Shown: positions 1-9,312 of the stretch, piece after piece
How positions within the stretch are numbered: the first letter of the stretch is position 1
Layout: the number at the start of each line of letters is the position of its first letter
Origin: Romanomermis culicivorax
Taxonomy: Eukaryota > Nematoda > Enoplea > Mermithida > Mermithidae
Length of the DNA stretch: 64,000 nt
NCBI GenBank assembly: GCA_963922205.1
Contig: CAWUHX010000085.1
Span: forward strand, 744,001-808,000
Reading direction: 5' to 3'
Made by a program: the position numbers and the translations under genes
The notes under the pieces: generated by a model
What the model was told of the DNA's origin: nothing
Database searches by the model: none
The model's input: the letters and a program-made list of their open reading frames with translations, nothing else

Positions 1-2118
1 CTAACAGCAGAAAAACAAGAACTGGAGACAAGCATACAGTCCAAGGTAATAGATGAACACTGGCAAAGGATGAACACATCAACCAAACACACAGCCAGAG
101 TTACACTTGAGAATGCCAAGAACAGGCAAAAAGCAAAGTTCCAACAGCTGATGCCAAAGAATGTGAATGCACCACAACTAGACATAAACAAAGTGGTTGT
201 GAACAAAAGCAATAGGCAACTAACGGATGTAGAAAGAAAAGTGCTAGCCAAAGGAATGAACTTTGCTATTACACCACAGCAACATCCAATGGCAGACATA
301 GTTACCAACATCGAATGTGCAGCACATTTCATAGAAAATGACAAACGAGGTGATTTTCGGTTCGAAATTAGGAAAGCAATTGAACATGAGCGAAAACCCA
401 AGCTGAACATAACAAGACAGGAAGCCAGTGCTATCAGGAACCTGAAGCGTGATAAGACAGTTATGATACTACCAGCTGACAAGGGTCGCACAACAGTACT
501 ACTGAACACTGATGAGTATGACCAGAAGATCATGGCAATACTGGATGATGGAACAAAGTTTAAATGCCTGGGAAAAAGAAATCCAATTAGCCGAATAGAG
601 AAAGAAGTTAGAAAGCAAGTACGAGATGCCAAGTTAGAAAAAACAGTAACAATAAAAGAACGATGTAAGGCCCCTCACATATATGGCCTGCCAAAGATCC
701 ATAAGCCAGAAATCCCACTAAGACCAGTAGTGAGCTGCATTGGAACAACAATCCATCCATTGGCTAAGCACTTAGTAAAGATCATTAGTCCATTGCAGAA
801 CAATATAGAATCTAACATAGTCAACAGCAAGGACTTTGTAAGCAAGATCAAGGACATAAAGTTAGATCAGAACACTAAGTTGGTAAGCCTGGATGTTGTA
901 AGCTTGTTCACAAGTGTTCCAGTAGTAGAAGCAATAAGCTATCTTAGGGCCCAATTGGAAGCAGATTGCAACCTAGCAGAAAGAACTAGCTTAACAGCAC
1001 AACAGGTTGCAGACCTAACTGAGTATTGTGTGCGCAGCACCATATTCCAGTTCAAAGACAAATTCTACCAACAAACGGATGGCATGGCAATGGGTTCACC
1101 ACTATCCCCTGCACTTTGTAACCTGTTCATGGACAAACTTGAAACATTGGCATTGAAAACAGCACCAGACAAGCCAAGAATCTGGCTGCGATATGTGGAT
1201 GACACATTCATCCTGTGGGACCATGGTGAGGAAAAACTAAGATCCTTCCTAGAACATATGAACCAACAGAATCCAGCCATACAGTTCACCATGGAAACGG
1301 AAATCAATGGGCAGTTACCATTCCTAGATGTTCTTGTCAAACGGCAAGGACAAACAATGGCAACAAGTGTCTACCGTAAACCAACGCACACAGACCAATA
1401 TCTAAACTTCCAGTCAAACCATCCTGTAAACACCAAAGCAGGAATTGTAAAGGGAATGATATTGCGGTCAGGTACACTATGCTCAACTGAAGAAACCAGG
1501 AAAGTGGAAGAAAATAACATCAGGCAAGCCTTCAAGAAAAATGGTTATCCCACAGCAATCATTAACAAAGCAAATATAAGAAGAAATGCAAATGACCAAC
1601 AAAAAGTTGAATACAAAGGCACGGTTGTAATACCTTACAGTGGCCAACTAACACAGAAACTGAAGCGAATATGCCACAAGTACAAGGTTCGACTAGTTGC
1701 CACAAGTAAAGACACAATCAGGAAAAGAGTCAGCAAAGTAGCACCACCTAGAAATAAAGAAGATACACAGGGTATAGTATACCAAGTACCTATGGCTCCA
1801 TGTGGGAAAGTATACATAGGAGAAACAGGCAGAACACTTAAGACCCGTATTGCAGAACACAGAAATGCCCTTAAGAACCTGAGCCTTGAGAAAAGTGGTG
1901 TGGCGGAACATTGCCTATCATGTGGATGTACACCCAATTTTGACAATACCACCATACTTGCCCAAGAGCCTAATACCTACAAAAGGAAGATCAGAGAAAC
2001 CATTGAGATGGAAAAAGTGGGGTCAAAAAATGTAGGTAGTAAGAGCATTGAAATAGGCCACATATGGAACCAAGCATTCCTTAGAAGGGCAACAGACAGG
2101 TACCCAAGTCTGAACTAG
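1..2118 (+). CDS. Penelope-like reverse transcriptase / GIY-YIG endonuclease, 5'-truncated by window edge
   Basis: This is the C-terminal 705 codons of the 804-residue ORF seen complete in the next two copies; the frame is open from base 1. It carries the same reverse-transcriptase motifs (GLPKIHKP, SLDVVSLFT, MAMGSPLSP, YVDD) and the C-terminal GIY-YIG type nuclease (GIVY followed by VYIGETGR). A shorter reading from the internal Met at 70 is possible, but that Met is internal in the complete copies, so the true start lies upstream of the window. No stop codon or frameshift interrupts it, so the copy may be functional apart from the part I cannot see. Confidence 0.9.
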   Translation, partial: LTAEKQELETSIQSKVIDEHWQRMNTSTKHTARVTLENAKNRQKAKFQQLMPKNVNAPQLDINKVVVNKSNRQLTDVERKVLAKGMNFAITPQQHPMADIVTNIECAAHFIENDKRGDFRFEIRKAIEHERKPKLNITRQEASAIRNLKRDKTVMILPADKGRTTVLLNTDEYDQKIMAILDDGTKFKCLGKRNPISRIEKEVRKQVRDAKLEKTVTIKERCKAPHIYGLPKIHKPEIPLRPVVSCIGTTIHPLAKHLVKIISPLQNNIESNIVNSKDFVSKIKDIKLDQNTKLVSLDVVSLFTSVPVVEAISYLRAQLEADCNLAERTSLTAQQVADLTEYCVRSTIFQFKDKFYQQTDGMAMGSPLSPALCNLFMDKLETLALKTAPDKPRIWLRYVDDTFILWDHGEEKLRSFLEHMNQQNPAIQFTMETEINGQLPFLDVLVKRQGQTMATSVYRKPTHTDQYLNFQSNHPVNTKAGIVKGMILRSGTLCSTEETRKVEENNIRQAFKKNGYPTAIINKANIRRNANDQQKVEYKGTVVIPYSGQLTQKLKRICHKYKVRLVATSKDTIRKRVSKVAPPRNKEDTQGIVYQVPMAPCGKVYIGETGRTLKTRIAEHRNALKNLSLEKSGVAEHCLSCGCTPNFDNTTILAQEPNTYKRKIRETIEMEKVGSKNVGSKSIEIGHIWNQAFLRRATDRYPSLN

Positions 2119-2171
2119 TACCCCCAAGTCAGGATATATAGCACTTCTAAACAAGTTACTACTGGCCCCCA

Positions 2172-2224
2172 TGGCCCAGTGGTAGCGCTCTAGACTCTCA
2201 ATCAAACGACCAGGGTTCAATTCC
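2172..2224 (+). promoter_or_regulatory. tRNA-like block with pol III A and B boxes in the PLE spacer (copy 1)
   Basis: The spacer between ORFs holds TGGCCCAGTGG (2172-2182), a good A-box match, and GGTTCAATTCC (2214-2224), an exact match to the B-box consensus GGTTCRANTCC. The spacing of about 42 bases suits an internal RNA polymerase III promoter. A T-arm-like stem (AGGG/CCCT) surrounds the B box, and a loop that would read CTC sits at the anticodon position, but the acceptor and anticodon stems are poorly paired. I read it as a tRNA-derived block inside the retroelement rather than a working tRNA gene. Transcription is inference. Confidence 0.55.
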
Positions 2225-2263
2225 CTCGACCAGCGAATTTTGTAAAAAGGAGTTTATTGTCGC

Positions 2264-2299
2264 CTGAGGAAGGTAGTAGGTAGACTACCGAAACGTCGC
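2264..2299 (+). other. Hammerhead-ribozyme-like core in the PLE spacer (copy 1)
   Basis: CTGAGGA (2264-2270) fits the conserved hammerhead box CUGANGA. It is followed by a six-pair hairpin GGTAGT/ACTACC (2272-2277 with 2284-2289) in the stem II position and then GAAAC (2290-2294). Hammerhead motifs are reported from pseudo-LTRs of Penelope-like elements, so location and order agree with the family. I could not draw convincing stems I and III: GTCGC flanks the core on both sides as a direct, not inverted, repeat. Self-cleavage is therefore only a possibility. Confidence 0.4.
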
Positions 2300-2394
2300 A
2301 TTACTATAACCACTGTATTATTATTCGTTCATTGTGTGCCTACGGGCAAAAATAAAAGCGTTATATAATTTTTATGCGATTGTAAGGCCAAGGA

Positions 2395-4809
2395 ATGGAG
2401 AATCATAATGTTATACACCAATCGCAAACAACCTTTCGCCAAATATTATGTACACAGTATGGCCCTGACATACTTACTATATTCCGGAAACTTGACAAGT
2501 GCAGTGCTAAACTATCTGAATGCACATCAACCCTAACATTCCTAATGAGATGCAGGGATAACAACATCATTCCTAGATTCCTTCGACTTACAGACCCTTG
2601 TGGCTCACAAAGATCAAGGACAATCCTCAGACATGCAGAACTTGCATTAGTAAGAGAAAGGATTAATTATGTGAGGTATAAGAAATACCAGCTAACAGCA
2701 GAAAAACAAGAACTGGAGACAAGCATACAGTCCAAGGTAATAGATGAACACTGGCAAAGGATGAACACATCAACCAAACACACAGCCAGAGTTACACTTG
2801 AGAATGCCAAGAACAGGCAAAAAGCAAAGTTCCAACAGCTGATGCCAAAGAATGTGAATGCACCACAACTAGACATAAACAAAGTGGTTGTGAACAAAAG
2901 CAATAGGCAACTAATGGATGTAGAAAGAAAAGTGCTAGCCAAAGGAATGAACTTTGCTATTACACCACAGCAACATCCAATGGCAGACATAGTTACCAAC
3001 ATCGAATGTGCAGCACATTTCATAGAAAATGACAAACGAGGTGATTTTCGGTTCGAAATTAGGAAAGCAATTGAACATGAGCGAAAACCCAAGCTGAACA
3101 TAACAAGACAGGAAGCCAGTGCTATCAGGAACCTGAAGCGTGATAAGACAGTTATGATACTACCAGCTGACAAGGGTCGCACAACAGTACTACTGAACAC
3201 TGATGAGTATGACCAGAAGATCATGGCAATACTGGATGATGGAACAAAGTTTAAATGCCTGGGAAAAAGAAATCCAATTAGCCGAATAGAGAAAGAAGTT
3301 AGAAAGCAAGTACGAGATGCCAAGTTAGAAAAAACAGTAACAATAAAAGAACGATGTAAGGCCCCTCACATATATGGCCTGCCAAAGATCCATAAGCCAG
3401 AAATCCCACTAAGACCAGTAGTGAGCTGCATTGGAACAACAATCCATCCATTGGCTAAGCACTTAGTAAAGATCATTAGTCCATTGCAGAACAATATAGA
3501 ATCTAACATAGTCAACAGCAAGGACTTTGTAAGCAAGATCAAGGACATAAAGTTAGATCAGAACACTAAGTTGGTAAGCCTGGATGTTGTAAGCTTGTTC
3601 ACAAGTGTTCCAGTAGTAGAAGCAATAAGCTATCTTAGGGCCCAATTGGAAGCAGATTGCAACCTAGCAGAAAGAACTAGCTTAACAGCACAACAGGTTG
3701 CAGACCTAACTGAGTATTGTGTGCGCAGCACCATATTCCAGTTCAAAGACAAATTCTACCAACAAACGGATGGCATGGCAATGGGTTCACCACTATCCCC
3801 TGCACTTTGTAACCTGTTCATGGACAAACTTGAAACATTGGCATTGAAAACAGCACCAGACAAGCCAAGAATCTGGCTGCGATATGTGGATGACACATTC
3901 ATCCTGTGGGACCATGGTGAGGAAAAACTAAGATCCTTCCTAGAACATATGAACCAACAGAATCCAGCCATACAGTTCACCATGGAAACGGAAATCAATG
4001 GGCAGTTACCATTCCTAGATGTTCTTGTCAAACGGCAAGGACAAACAATGGCAACAAGTGTCTACCGTAAACCAACGCACACAGACCAATATCTAAACTT
4101 CCAGTCAAACCATCCTGTAAACACCAAAGCAGGAATTGTAAAGGGAATGATATTGCGGTCAGGTACACTATGCTCAACTGAAGAAACCAGGAAAGTGGAA
4201 GAAAATAACATCAGGCAAGCCTTCAAGAAAAATGGTTATCCCACAGCAATCATTAACAAAGCAAATATAAGAAGAAATGCAAATGACCAACAAAAAGTTG
4301 AATACAAAGGCACGGTTGTAATACCTTACAGTGGCCAACTAACACAGAAACTGAAGCGAATATGCCACAAGTACAAGGTTCGACTAGTTGCCACAAGTAA
4401 AGACACAATCAGGAAAAGAGTCAGCAAAGTAGCACCACCTAGAAATAAAGAAGATACACAGGGTATAGTATACCAAGTACCTATGGCTCCATGTGGGAAA
4501 GTATACATAGGAGAAACAGGCAGAACACTTAAGACCCGTATTGCAGAACACAGAAATGCCCTTAAGAACCTGAGCCTTGAGAAAAGTGGTGTGGCGGAAC
4601 ATTGCCTATCATGTGGATGTACACCCAATTTTGACAATACCACCATACTTGCCCAAGAGCCTAATACCTACAAAAGGAAGATCAGAGAAACCATTGAGAT
4701 GGAAAAAGTGGGGTCAAAAAATGTAGGTAGTAAGAGCATTGAAATAGGCCACATATGGAACCAAGCATTCCTTAGAAGGGCAACAGACAGGTACCCAAGT
4801 CTGAACTAG
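2395..4809 (+). CDS. Penelope-like reverse transcriptase / GIY-YIG endonuclease, complete copy 2
   Basis: Complete 804-codon ORF. The N-terminal ~130 residues are basic and probably helical. The reverse transcriptase core has GLPKIHKP near residue 328, PLRPVVS just after, motif A SLDVVSLFT with Asp at 397, MAMGSPLSPALCNLF, and YVDD at 497-500 with both catalytic aspartates. The C-terminal GIY-YIG nuclease has GIVY at about 690 and VYIGETGR at about 703, followed by RIAEH and a Cys/His cluster (EHCLSCGC). The protein should nick target DNA and prime reverse transcription of its own RNA. The first codons (MENHNV) lie in sequence that is also present at the right end of the array, so the start codon is supplied across the head-to-tail junction. 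Copy 2 has Met where the other copies have Thr in NRQL(T/M)DVERK. Confidence 0.93.
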   Translation: MENHNVIHQSQTTFRQILCTQYGPDILTIFRKLDKCSAKLSECTSTLTFLMRCRDNNIIPRFLRLTDPCGSQRSRTILRHAELALVRERINYVRYKKYQLTAEKQELETSIQSKVIDEHWQRMNTSTKHTARVTLENAKNRQKAKFQQLMPKNVNAPQLDINKVVVNKSNRQLMDVERKVLAKGMNFAITPQQHPMADIVTNIECAAHFIENDKRGDFRFEIRKAIEHERKPKLNITRQEASAIRNLKRDKTVMILPADKGRTTVLLNTDEYDQKIMAILDDGTKFKCLGKRNPISRIEKEVRKQVRDAKLEKTVTIKERCKAPHIYGLPKIHKPEIPLRPVVSCIGTTIHPLAKHLVKIISPLQNNIESNIVNSKDFVSKIKDIKLDQNTKLVSLDVVSLFTSVPVVEAISYLRAQLEADCNLAERTSLTAQQVADLTEYCVRSTIFQFKDKFYQQTDGMAMGSPLSPALCNLFMDKLETLALKTAPDKPRIWLRYVDDTFILWDHGEEKLRSFLEHMNQQNPAIQFTMETEINGQLPFLDVLVKRQGQTMATSVYRKPTHTDQYLNFQSNHPVNTKAGIVKGMILRSGTLCSTEETRKVEENNIRQAFKKNGYPTAIINKANIRRNANDQQKVEYKGTVVIPYSGQLTQKLKRICHKYKVRLVATSKDTIRKRVSKVAPPRNKEDTQGIVYQVPMAPCGKVYIGETGRTLKTRIAEHRNALKNLSLEKSGVAEHCLSCGCTPNFDNTTILAQEPNTYKRKIRETIEMEKVGSKNVGSKSIEIGHIWNQAFLRRATDRYPSLN

Positions 4810-4862
4810 TACCCCCAAGTCAGGATATATAGCACTTCTAAACAAGTTACTACTGGCCCCCA

Positions 4863-4990
4863 TGGCCCAGTGGTAGCGCTCTAGACTCTCAATCAAACGA
4901 CCAGGGTTCAATTCCCTCGACCAGCGAATTTTGTAAAAAGGAGTTTATTGTCGCCTGAGGAAGGTAGTAGGTAGACTACCGAAACGTCGC
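4863..4990 (+). repeat. PLE spacer copy 2: tRNA-like boxes and hammerhead-like core
   Basis: This repeats the copy 1 spacer exactly 2691 bp downstream. A box about 4863-4873, B box 4905-4915, CTGAGGA 4955-4961, stem II and GAAAC to 4985. A further AT-rich stretch with an AATAAA motif (near 5042) precedes the next ORF and could serve as a polyadenylation signal. Confidence 0.5.
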
Positions 4991-5085
4991 ATTACTATAA
5001 CCACTGTATTATTATTCGTTCATTGTGTGCCTACGGGCAAAAATAAAAGCGTTATATAATTTTTATGCGATTGTAAGGCCAAGGA

Positions 5086-7500
5086 ATGGAGAATCATAAT
5101 GTTATACACCAATCGCAAACAACCTTTCGCCAAATATTATGTACACAGTATGGCCCTGACATACTTACTATATTCCGGAAACTTGACAAGTGCAGTGCTA
5201 AACTATCTGAATGCACATCAACCCTAACATTCCTAATGAGATGCAGGGATAACAACATCATTCCTAGATTCCTTCGACTTACAGACCCTTGTGGCTCACA
5301 AAGATCAAGGACAATCCTCAGACATGCAGAACTTGCATTAGTAAGAGAAAGGATTAATTATGTGAGGTATAAGAAATACCAGCTAACAGCAGAAAAACAA
5401 GAACTGGAGACAAGCATACAGTCCAAGGTAATAGATGAACACTGGCAAAGGATGAACACATCAACCAAACACACAGCCAGAGTTACACTTGAGAATGCCA
5501 AGAACAGGCAAAAAGCAAAGTTCCAACAGCTGATGCCAAAGAATGTGAATGCACCACAACTAGACATAAACAAAGTGGTTGTGAACAAAAGCAATAGGCA
5601 ACTAACGGATGTAGAAAGAAAAGTGCTAGCCAAAGGAATGAACTTTGCTATTACACCACAGCAACATCCAATGGCAGACATAGTTACCAACATCGAATGT
5701 GCAGCACATTTCATAGAAAATGACAAACGAGGTGATTTTCGGTTCGAAATTAGGAAAGCAATTGAACATGAGCGAAAACCCAAGCTGAACATAACAAGAC
5801 AGGAAGCCAGTGCTATCAGGAACCTGAAGCGTGATAAGACAGTTATGATACTACCAGCTGACAAGGGTCGCACAACAGTACTACTGAACACTGATGAGTA
5901 TGACCAGAAGATCATGGCAATACTGGATGATGGAACAAAGTTTAAATGCCTGGGAAAAAGAAATCCAATTAGCCGAATAGAGAAAGAAGTTAGAAAGCAA
6001 GTACGAGATGCCAAGTTAGAAAAAACAGTAACAATAAAAGAACGATGTAAGGCCCCTCACATATATGGCCTGCCAAAGATCCATAAGCCAGAAATCCCAC
6101 TAAGACCAGTAGTGAGCTGCATTGGAACAACAATCCATCCATTGGCTAAGCACTTAGTAAAGATCATTAGTCCATTGCAGAACAATATAGAATCTAACAT
6201 AGTCAACAGCAAGGACTTTGTAAGCAAGATCAAGGACATAAAGTTAGATCAGAACACTAAGTTGGTAAGCCTGGATGTTGTAAGCTTGTTCACAAGTGTT
6301 CCAGTAGTAGAAGCAATAAGCTATCTTAGGGCCCAATTGGAAGCAGATTGCAACCTAGCAGAAAGAACTAGCTTAACAGCACAACAGGTTGCAGACCTAA
6401 CTGAGTATTGTGTGCGCAGCACCATATTCCAGTTCAAAGACAAATTCTACCAACAAACGGATGGCATGGCAATGGGTTCACCACTATCCCCTGCACTTTG
6501 TAACCTGTTCATGGACAAACTTGAAACATTGGCATTGAAAACAGCACCAGACAAGCCAAGAATCTGGCTGCGATATGTGGATGACACATTCATCCTGTGG
6601 GACCATGGTGAGGAAAAACTAAGATCCTTCCTAGAACATATGAACCAACAGAATCCAGCCATACAGTTCACCATGGAAACGGAAATCAATGGGCAGTTAC
6701 CATTCCTAGATGTTCTTGTCAAACGGCAAGGACAAACAATGGCAACAAGTGTCTACCGTAAACCAACGCACACAGACCAATATCTAAACTTCCAGTCAAA
6801 CCATCCTGTAAACACCAAAGCAGGAATTGTAAAGGGAATGATATTGCGGTCAGGTACACTATGCTCAACTGAAGAAACCAGGAAAGTGGAAGAAAATAAC
6901 ATCAGGCAAGCCTTCAAGAAAAATGGTTATCCCACAGCAATCATTAACAAAGCAAATATAAGAAGAAATGCAAATGACCAACAAAAAGTTGAATACAAAG
7001 GCACGGTTGTAATACCTTACAGTGGCCAACTAACACAGAAACTGAAGCGAATATGCCACAAGTACAAGGTTCGACTAGTTGCCACAAGTAAAGACACAAT
7101 CAGGAAAAGAGTCAGCAAAGTAGCACCACCTAGAAATAAAGAAGATACACAGGGTATAGTATACCAAGTACCTATGGCTCCATGTGGGAAAGTATACATA
7201 GGAGAAACAGGCAGAACACTTAAGACCCGTATTGCAGAACACAGAAATGCCCTTAAGAACCTGAGCCTTGAGAAAAGTGGTGTGGCGGAACATTGCCTAT
7301 CATGTGGATGTACACCCAATTTTGACAATACCACCATACTTGCCCAAGAGCCTAATACCTACAAAAGGAAGATCAGAGAAACCATTGAGATGGAAAAAGT
7401 GGGGTCAAAAAATGTAGGTAGTAAGAGCATTGAAATAGGCCACATATGGAACCAAGCATTCCTTAGAAGGGCAACAGACAGGTACCCAAGTCTGAACTAG
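5086..7500 (+). CDS. Penelope-like reverse transcriptase / GIY-YIG endonuclease, complete copy 3
   Basis: Complete 804-codon ORF with the same domain order as copy 2: basic N-terminus, reverse transcriptase with YVDD at 497-500, C-terminal GIY-YIG nuclease. It has Thr (acg) at the site where copy 2 has Met, as copy 1 does. It is intact and is the last ORF of the array. Its downstream spacer runs to 7795 and includes the first 19 bases of the next ORF start (an ATG at 7777), after which unrelated DNA begins. Confidence 0.92.
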   Translation: MENHNVIHQSQTTFRQILCTQYGPDILTIFRKLDKCSAKLSECTSTLTFLMRCRDNNIIPRFLRLTDPCGSQRSRTILRHAELALVRERINYVRYKKYQLTAEKQELETSIQSKVIDEHWQRMNTSTKHTARVTLENAKNRQKAKFQQLMPKNVNAPQLDINKVVVNKSNRQLTDVERKVLAKGMNFAITPQQHPMADIVTNIECAAHFIENDKRGDFRFEIRKAIEHERKPKLNITRQEASAIRNLKRDKTVMILPADKGRTTVLLNTDEYDQKIMAILDDGTKFKCLGKRNPISRIEKEVRKQVRDAKLEKTVTIKERCKAPHIYGLPKIHKPEIPLRPVVSCIGTTIHPLAKHLVKIISPLQNNIESNIVNSKDFVSKIKDIKLDQNTKLVSLDVVSLFTSVPVVEAISYLRAQLEADCNLAERTSLTAQQVADLTEYCVRSTIFQFKDKFYQQTDGMAMGSPLSPALCNLFMDKLETLALKTAPDKPRIWLRYVDDTFILWDHGEEKLRSFLEHMNQQNPAIQFTMETEINGQLPFLDVLVKRQGQTMATSVYRKPTHTDQYLNFQSNHPVNTKAGIVKGMILRSGTLCSTEETRKVEENNIRQAFKKNGYPTAIINKANIRRNANDQQKVEYKGTVVIPYSGQLTQKLKRICHKYKVRLVATSKDTIRKRVSKVAPPRNKEDTQGIVYQVPMAPCGKVYIGETGRTLKTRIAEHRNALKNLSLEKSGVAEHCLSCGCTPNFDNTTILAQEPNTYKRKIRETIEMEKVGSKNVGSKSIEIGHIWNQAFLRRATDRYPSLN

Positions 7501-7553
7501 TACCCCCAAGTCAGGATATATAGCACTTCTAAACAAGTTACTACTGGCCCCCA

Positions 7554-7795
7554 TGGCCCAGTGGTAGCGCTCTAGACTCTCAATCAAACGACCAGGGTTC
7601 AATTCCCTCGACCAGCGAATTTTGTAAAAAGGAGTTTATTGTCGCCTGAGGAAGGTAGTAGGTAGACTACCGAAACGTCGCATTACTATAACCACTGTAT
7701 TATTATTCGTTCATTGTGTGCCTACGGGCAAAAATAAAAGCGTTATATAATTTTTATGCGATTGTAAGGCCAAGGAATGGAGAATCATAATGTTA
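7554..7795 (+). repeat. PLE spacer copy 3 and right end of the array
   Basis: Third copy of the tRNA-like boxes (about 7554-7606) and hammerhead-like core (7646-7676). The last shared bases contain an ATG (7777-7779) and codons equal to the start of the 804-residue ORF, then the sequence diverges at 7796. This fixes the right boundary of the array. Confidence 0.6.
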
Positions 7796-9312
7796 GAGTT
7801 GACCAAGTTGGTGGTGGGGCTTCCGACATTTGGGTATAGGGTTCGACCAAGTTGGATTTGGGGTCACCCAACCTCCCCCCCCCCCCAATTAAAGTATGTG
7901 AGAAAGAACGTTGTAAAGCGCAGCAAAACAAAGACAGTGTAGACCTACGCTAGAGAGGAGACCACAACAATTCAATTTCGTTGTATGTTGTTTGTTAGCT
8001 TTTCATGTTATAAAACTGAATTGATGTGTTGTTTATAGATGTTTAAAGTAAACGAGTTGAATGATTGTGTAAACTGTACATTTAAGTCATACTATAACAT
8101 TTCAAATTGACATTGAGTTCATATGATATTTTTAATACTGAATATTAAATCAGTGATCTCAATTTACCCTGATATTGTTTTTAAATTTTTCAATATCAAT
8201 TTTGATAAGTGGTTAATCTAGGCTAGTGGTCATTATAACTTTTGACCTTGGGGTCAACTGATATATTTGACATAAGATTTGAAATCAACGACCTTGATTT
8301 ACCCTGTATAATATGTTTAAAATTTTGTTTTCAAAAAATTTTGGCGGTGTGTTGACTAAAGGTCCTGAAGATCAGATTTTTCGGGTAGGGTGTGCAGCTA
8401 AGTGTTTCTTAAACACATCATTTTGTCACAAAATTATGCAGGCAGTGATCGATTTTGAGTACTTTAGGTAAGGGTAATACCCCCCTCATACCCCTCCCCA
8501 TGGGGCACTCTGGTGTTGACGTACTCAGATAATACCATACATCATTATAAATTGAATGTACCATAGTCACTCTGCTGTTATTTGCTATGTTAACTATTGC
8601 ACTAAAGAAATTAGCAGAGATGGTAAAGATAACCAAGGCCTTGGGCGGGCACGACAGCTTCAAGAAGCACTTGACAGACGACCTATCCACAGGCTAATAT
8701 GAAATATTTAGCTAAGTAAAAAGCAACAGAAAAAGTAAAAATTAAAGTTCAAACAGGAAAAAATACAAATAGGGTTAATCGTACGGTATTAGAAGCTAGT
8801 TTAATAAAAACTTGGGACATTGACCATGATAGTTTTGGTTCAAAAAATTGTGAAGTTTATTTGCTTTGATCAACAGCCTATATTGATTGCAGAAGAAAAG
8901 GCTTTTTGGAGCTATTGAAACACTTTTCACCAAAATTCAAGTATCTGGGGAAAAACCCTTAGGCACTATGGTACCGGCGCCGGTGCCTGGGACATCCCTA
9001 CTATAAATACTAATTGCTGTTTTAAGAAACGAAAATGATACGAGGCAAGGAAATGATAAATAAACAAAACACGTTCTCTTATTCAAGGAAAAAAACGAAA
9101 ATCAAACGATTTACGATTATTGAAAATAGATCGAAAAATCTGAAATGATAGCCAAAAATGGTATGCCCTTCTTGTCTGCAAAAAATATTCGTTTAGAATT
9201 TCATTTTTTGCTTAATCTCAAAAACTGCTCCTTGAAAACTTTCTCTGAGGTACAAGACTTACTTTTGTCTTTTTTTAAACCTGAAAATGGAAGAATGATT
9301 AATATCGATACC
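7796..9312. other. Gene-free stretch, no recognised content
   Basis: AT-rich DNA without a supported coding region; the longest ORFs are short and show no domain. It begins with a direct repeat of GACCAAGTTGG (starting at 7800 and 7845), a run of 12 C (7875-7886), and later a 12-bp perfect palindrome ACCGGCGCCGGT (8973-8984) nested between AGGCAC and GTGCCT. Confidence 0.6.

Larger units (their letters stand above)
1..7795 (+). mobile_element. Head-to-tail array of a Penelope-like retroelement, 2691 bp period
   Basis: Three consecutive copies of one unit occupy this region; the first is cut by the window edge. Corresponding ORF starts at 2395 and 5086 and stops at 2118, 4809 and 7500 are exactly 2691 bp apart, and the copies look almost identical. 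The one coding change I see by eye is a Thr/Met codon (acg in copies 1 and 3, atg in copy 2). Each unit has one ORF for a reverse transcriptase joined to a GIY-YIG endonuclease, followed by about 276 bp of non-coding DNA. Tandem copies with overlapping ends (pseudo-LTRs) are known for Penelope-like elements. Similarity to the unit stops at 7795; the left limit is outside the window. The near identity suggests recent amplification, or an assembly expansion. Confidence 0.93.

Noticed and set aside
2172-2224. A functional tRNA gene
   Set aside because: A and B boxes are good, but acceptor and anticodon stems do not pair, and it is repeated with the PLE unit.
2667-3323. 218-codon minus ORF inside PLE (also 5358-6014) and the other antisense ORFs of the array
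   Set aside because: They are antisense shadows of the reverse transcriptase ORF, repeated in each copy, without their own domain.
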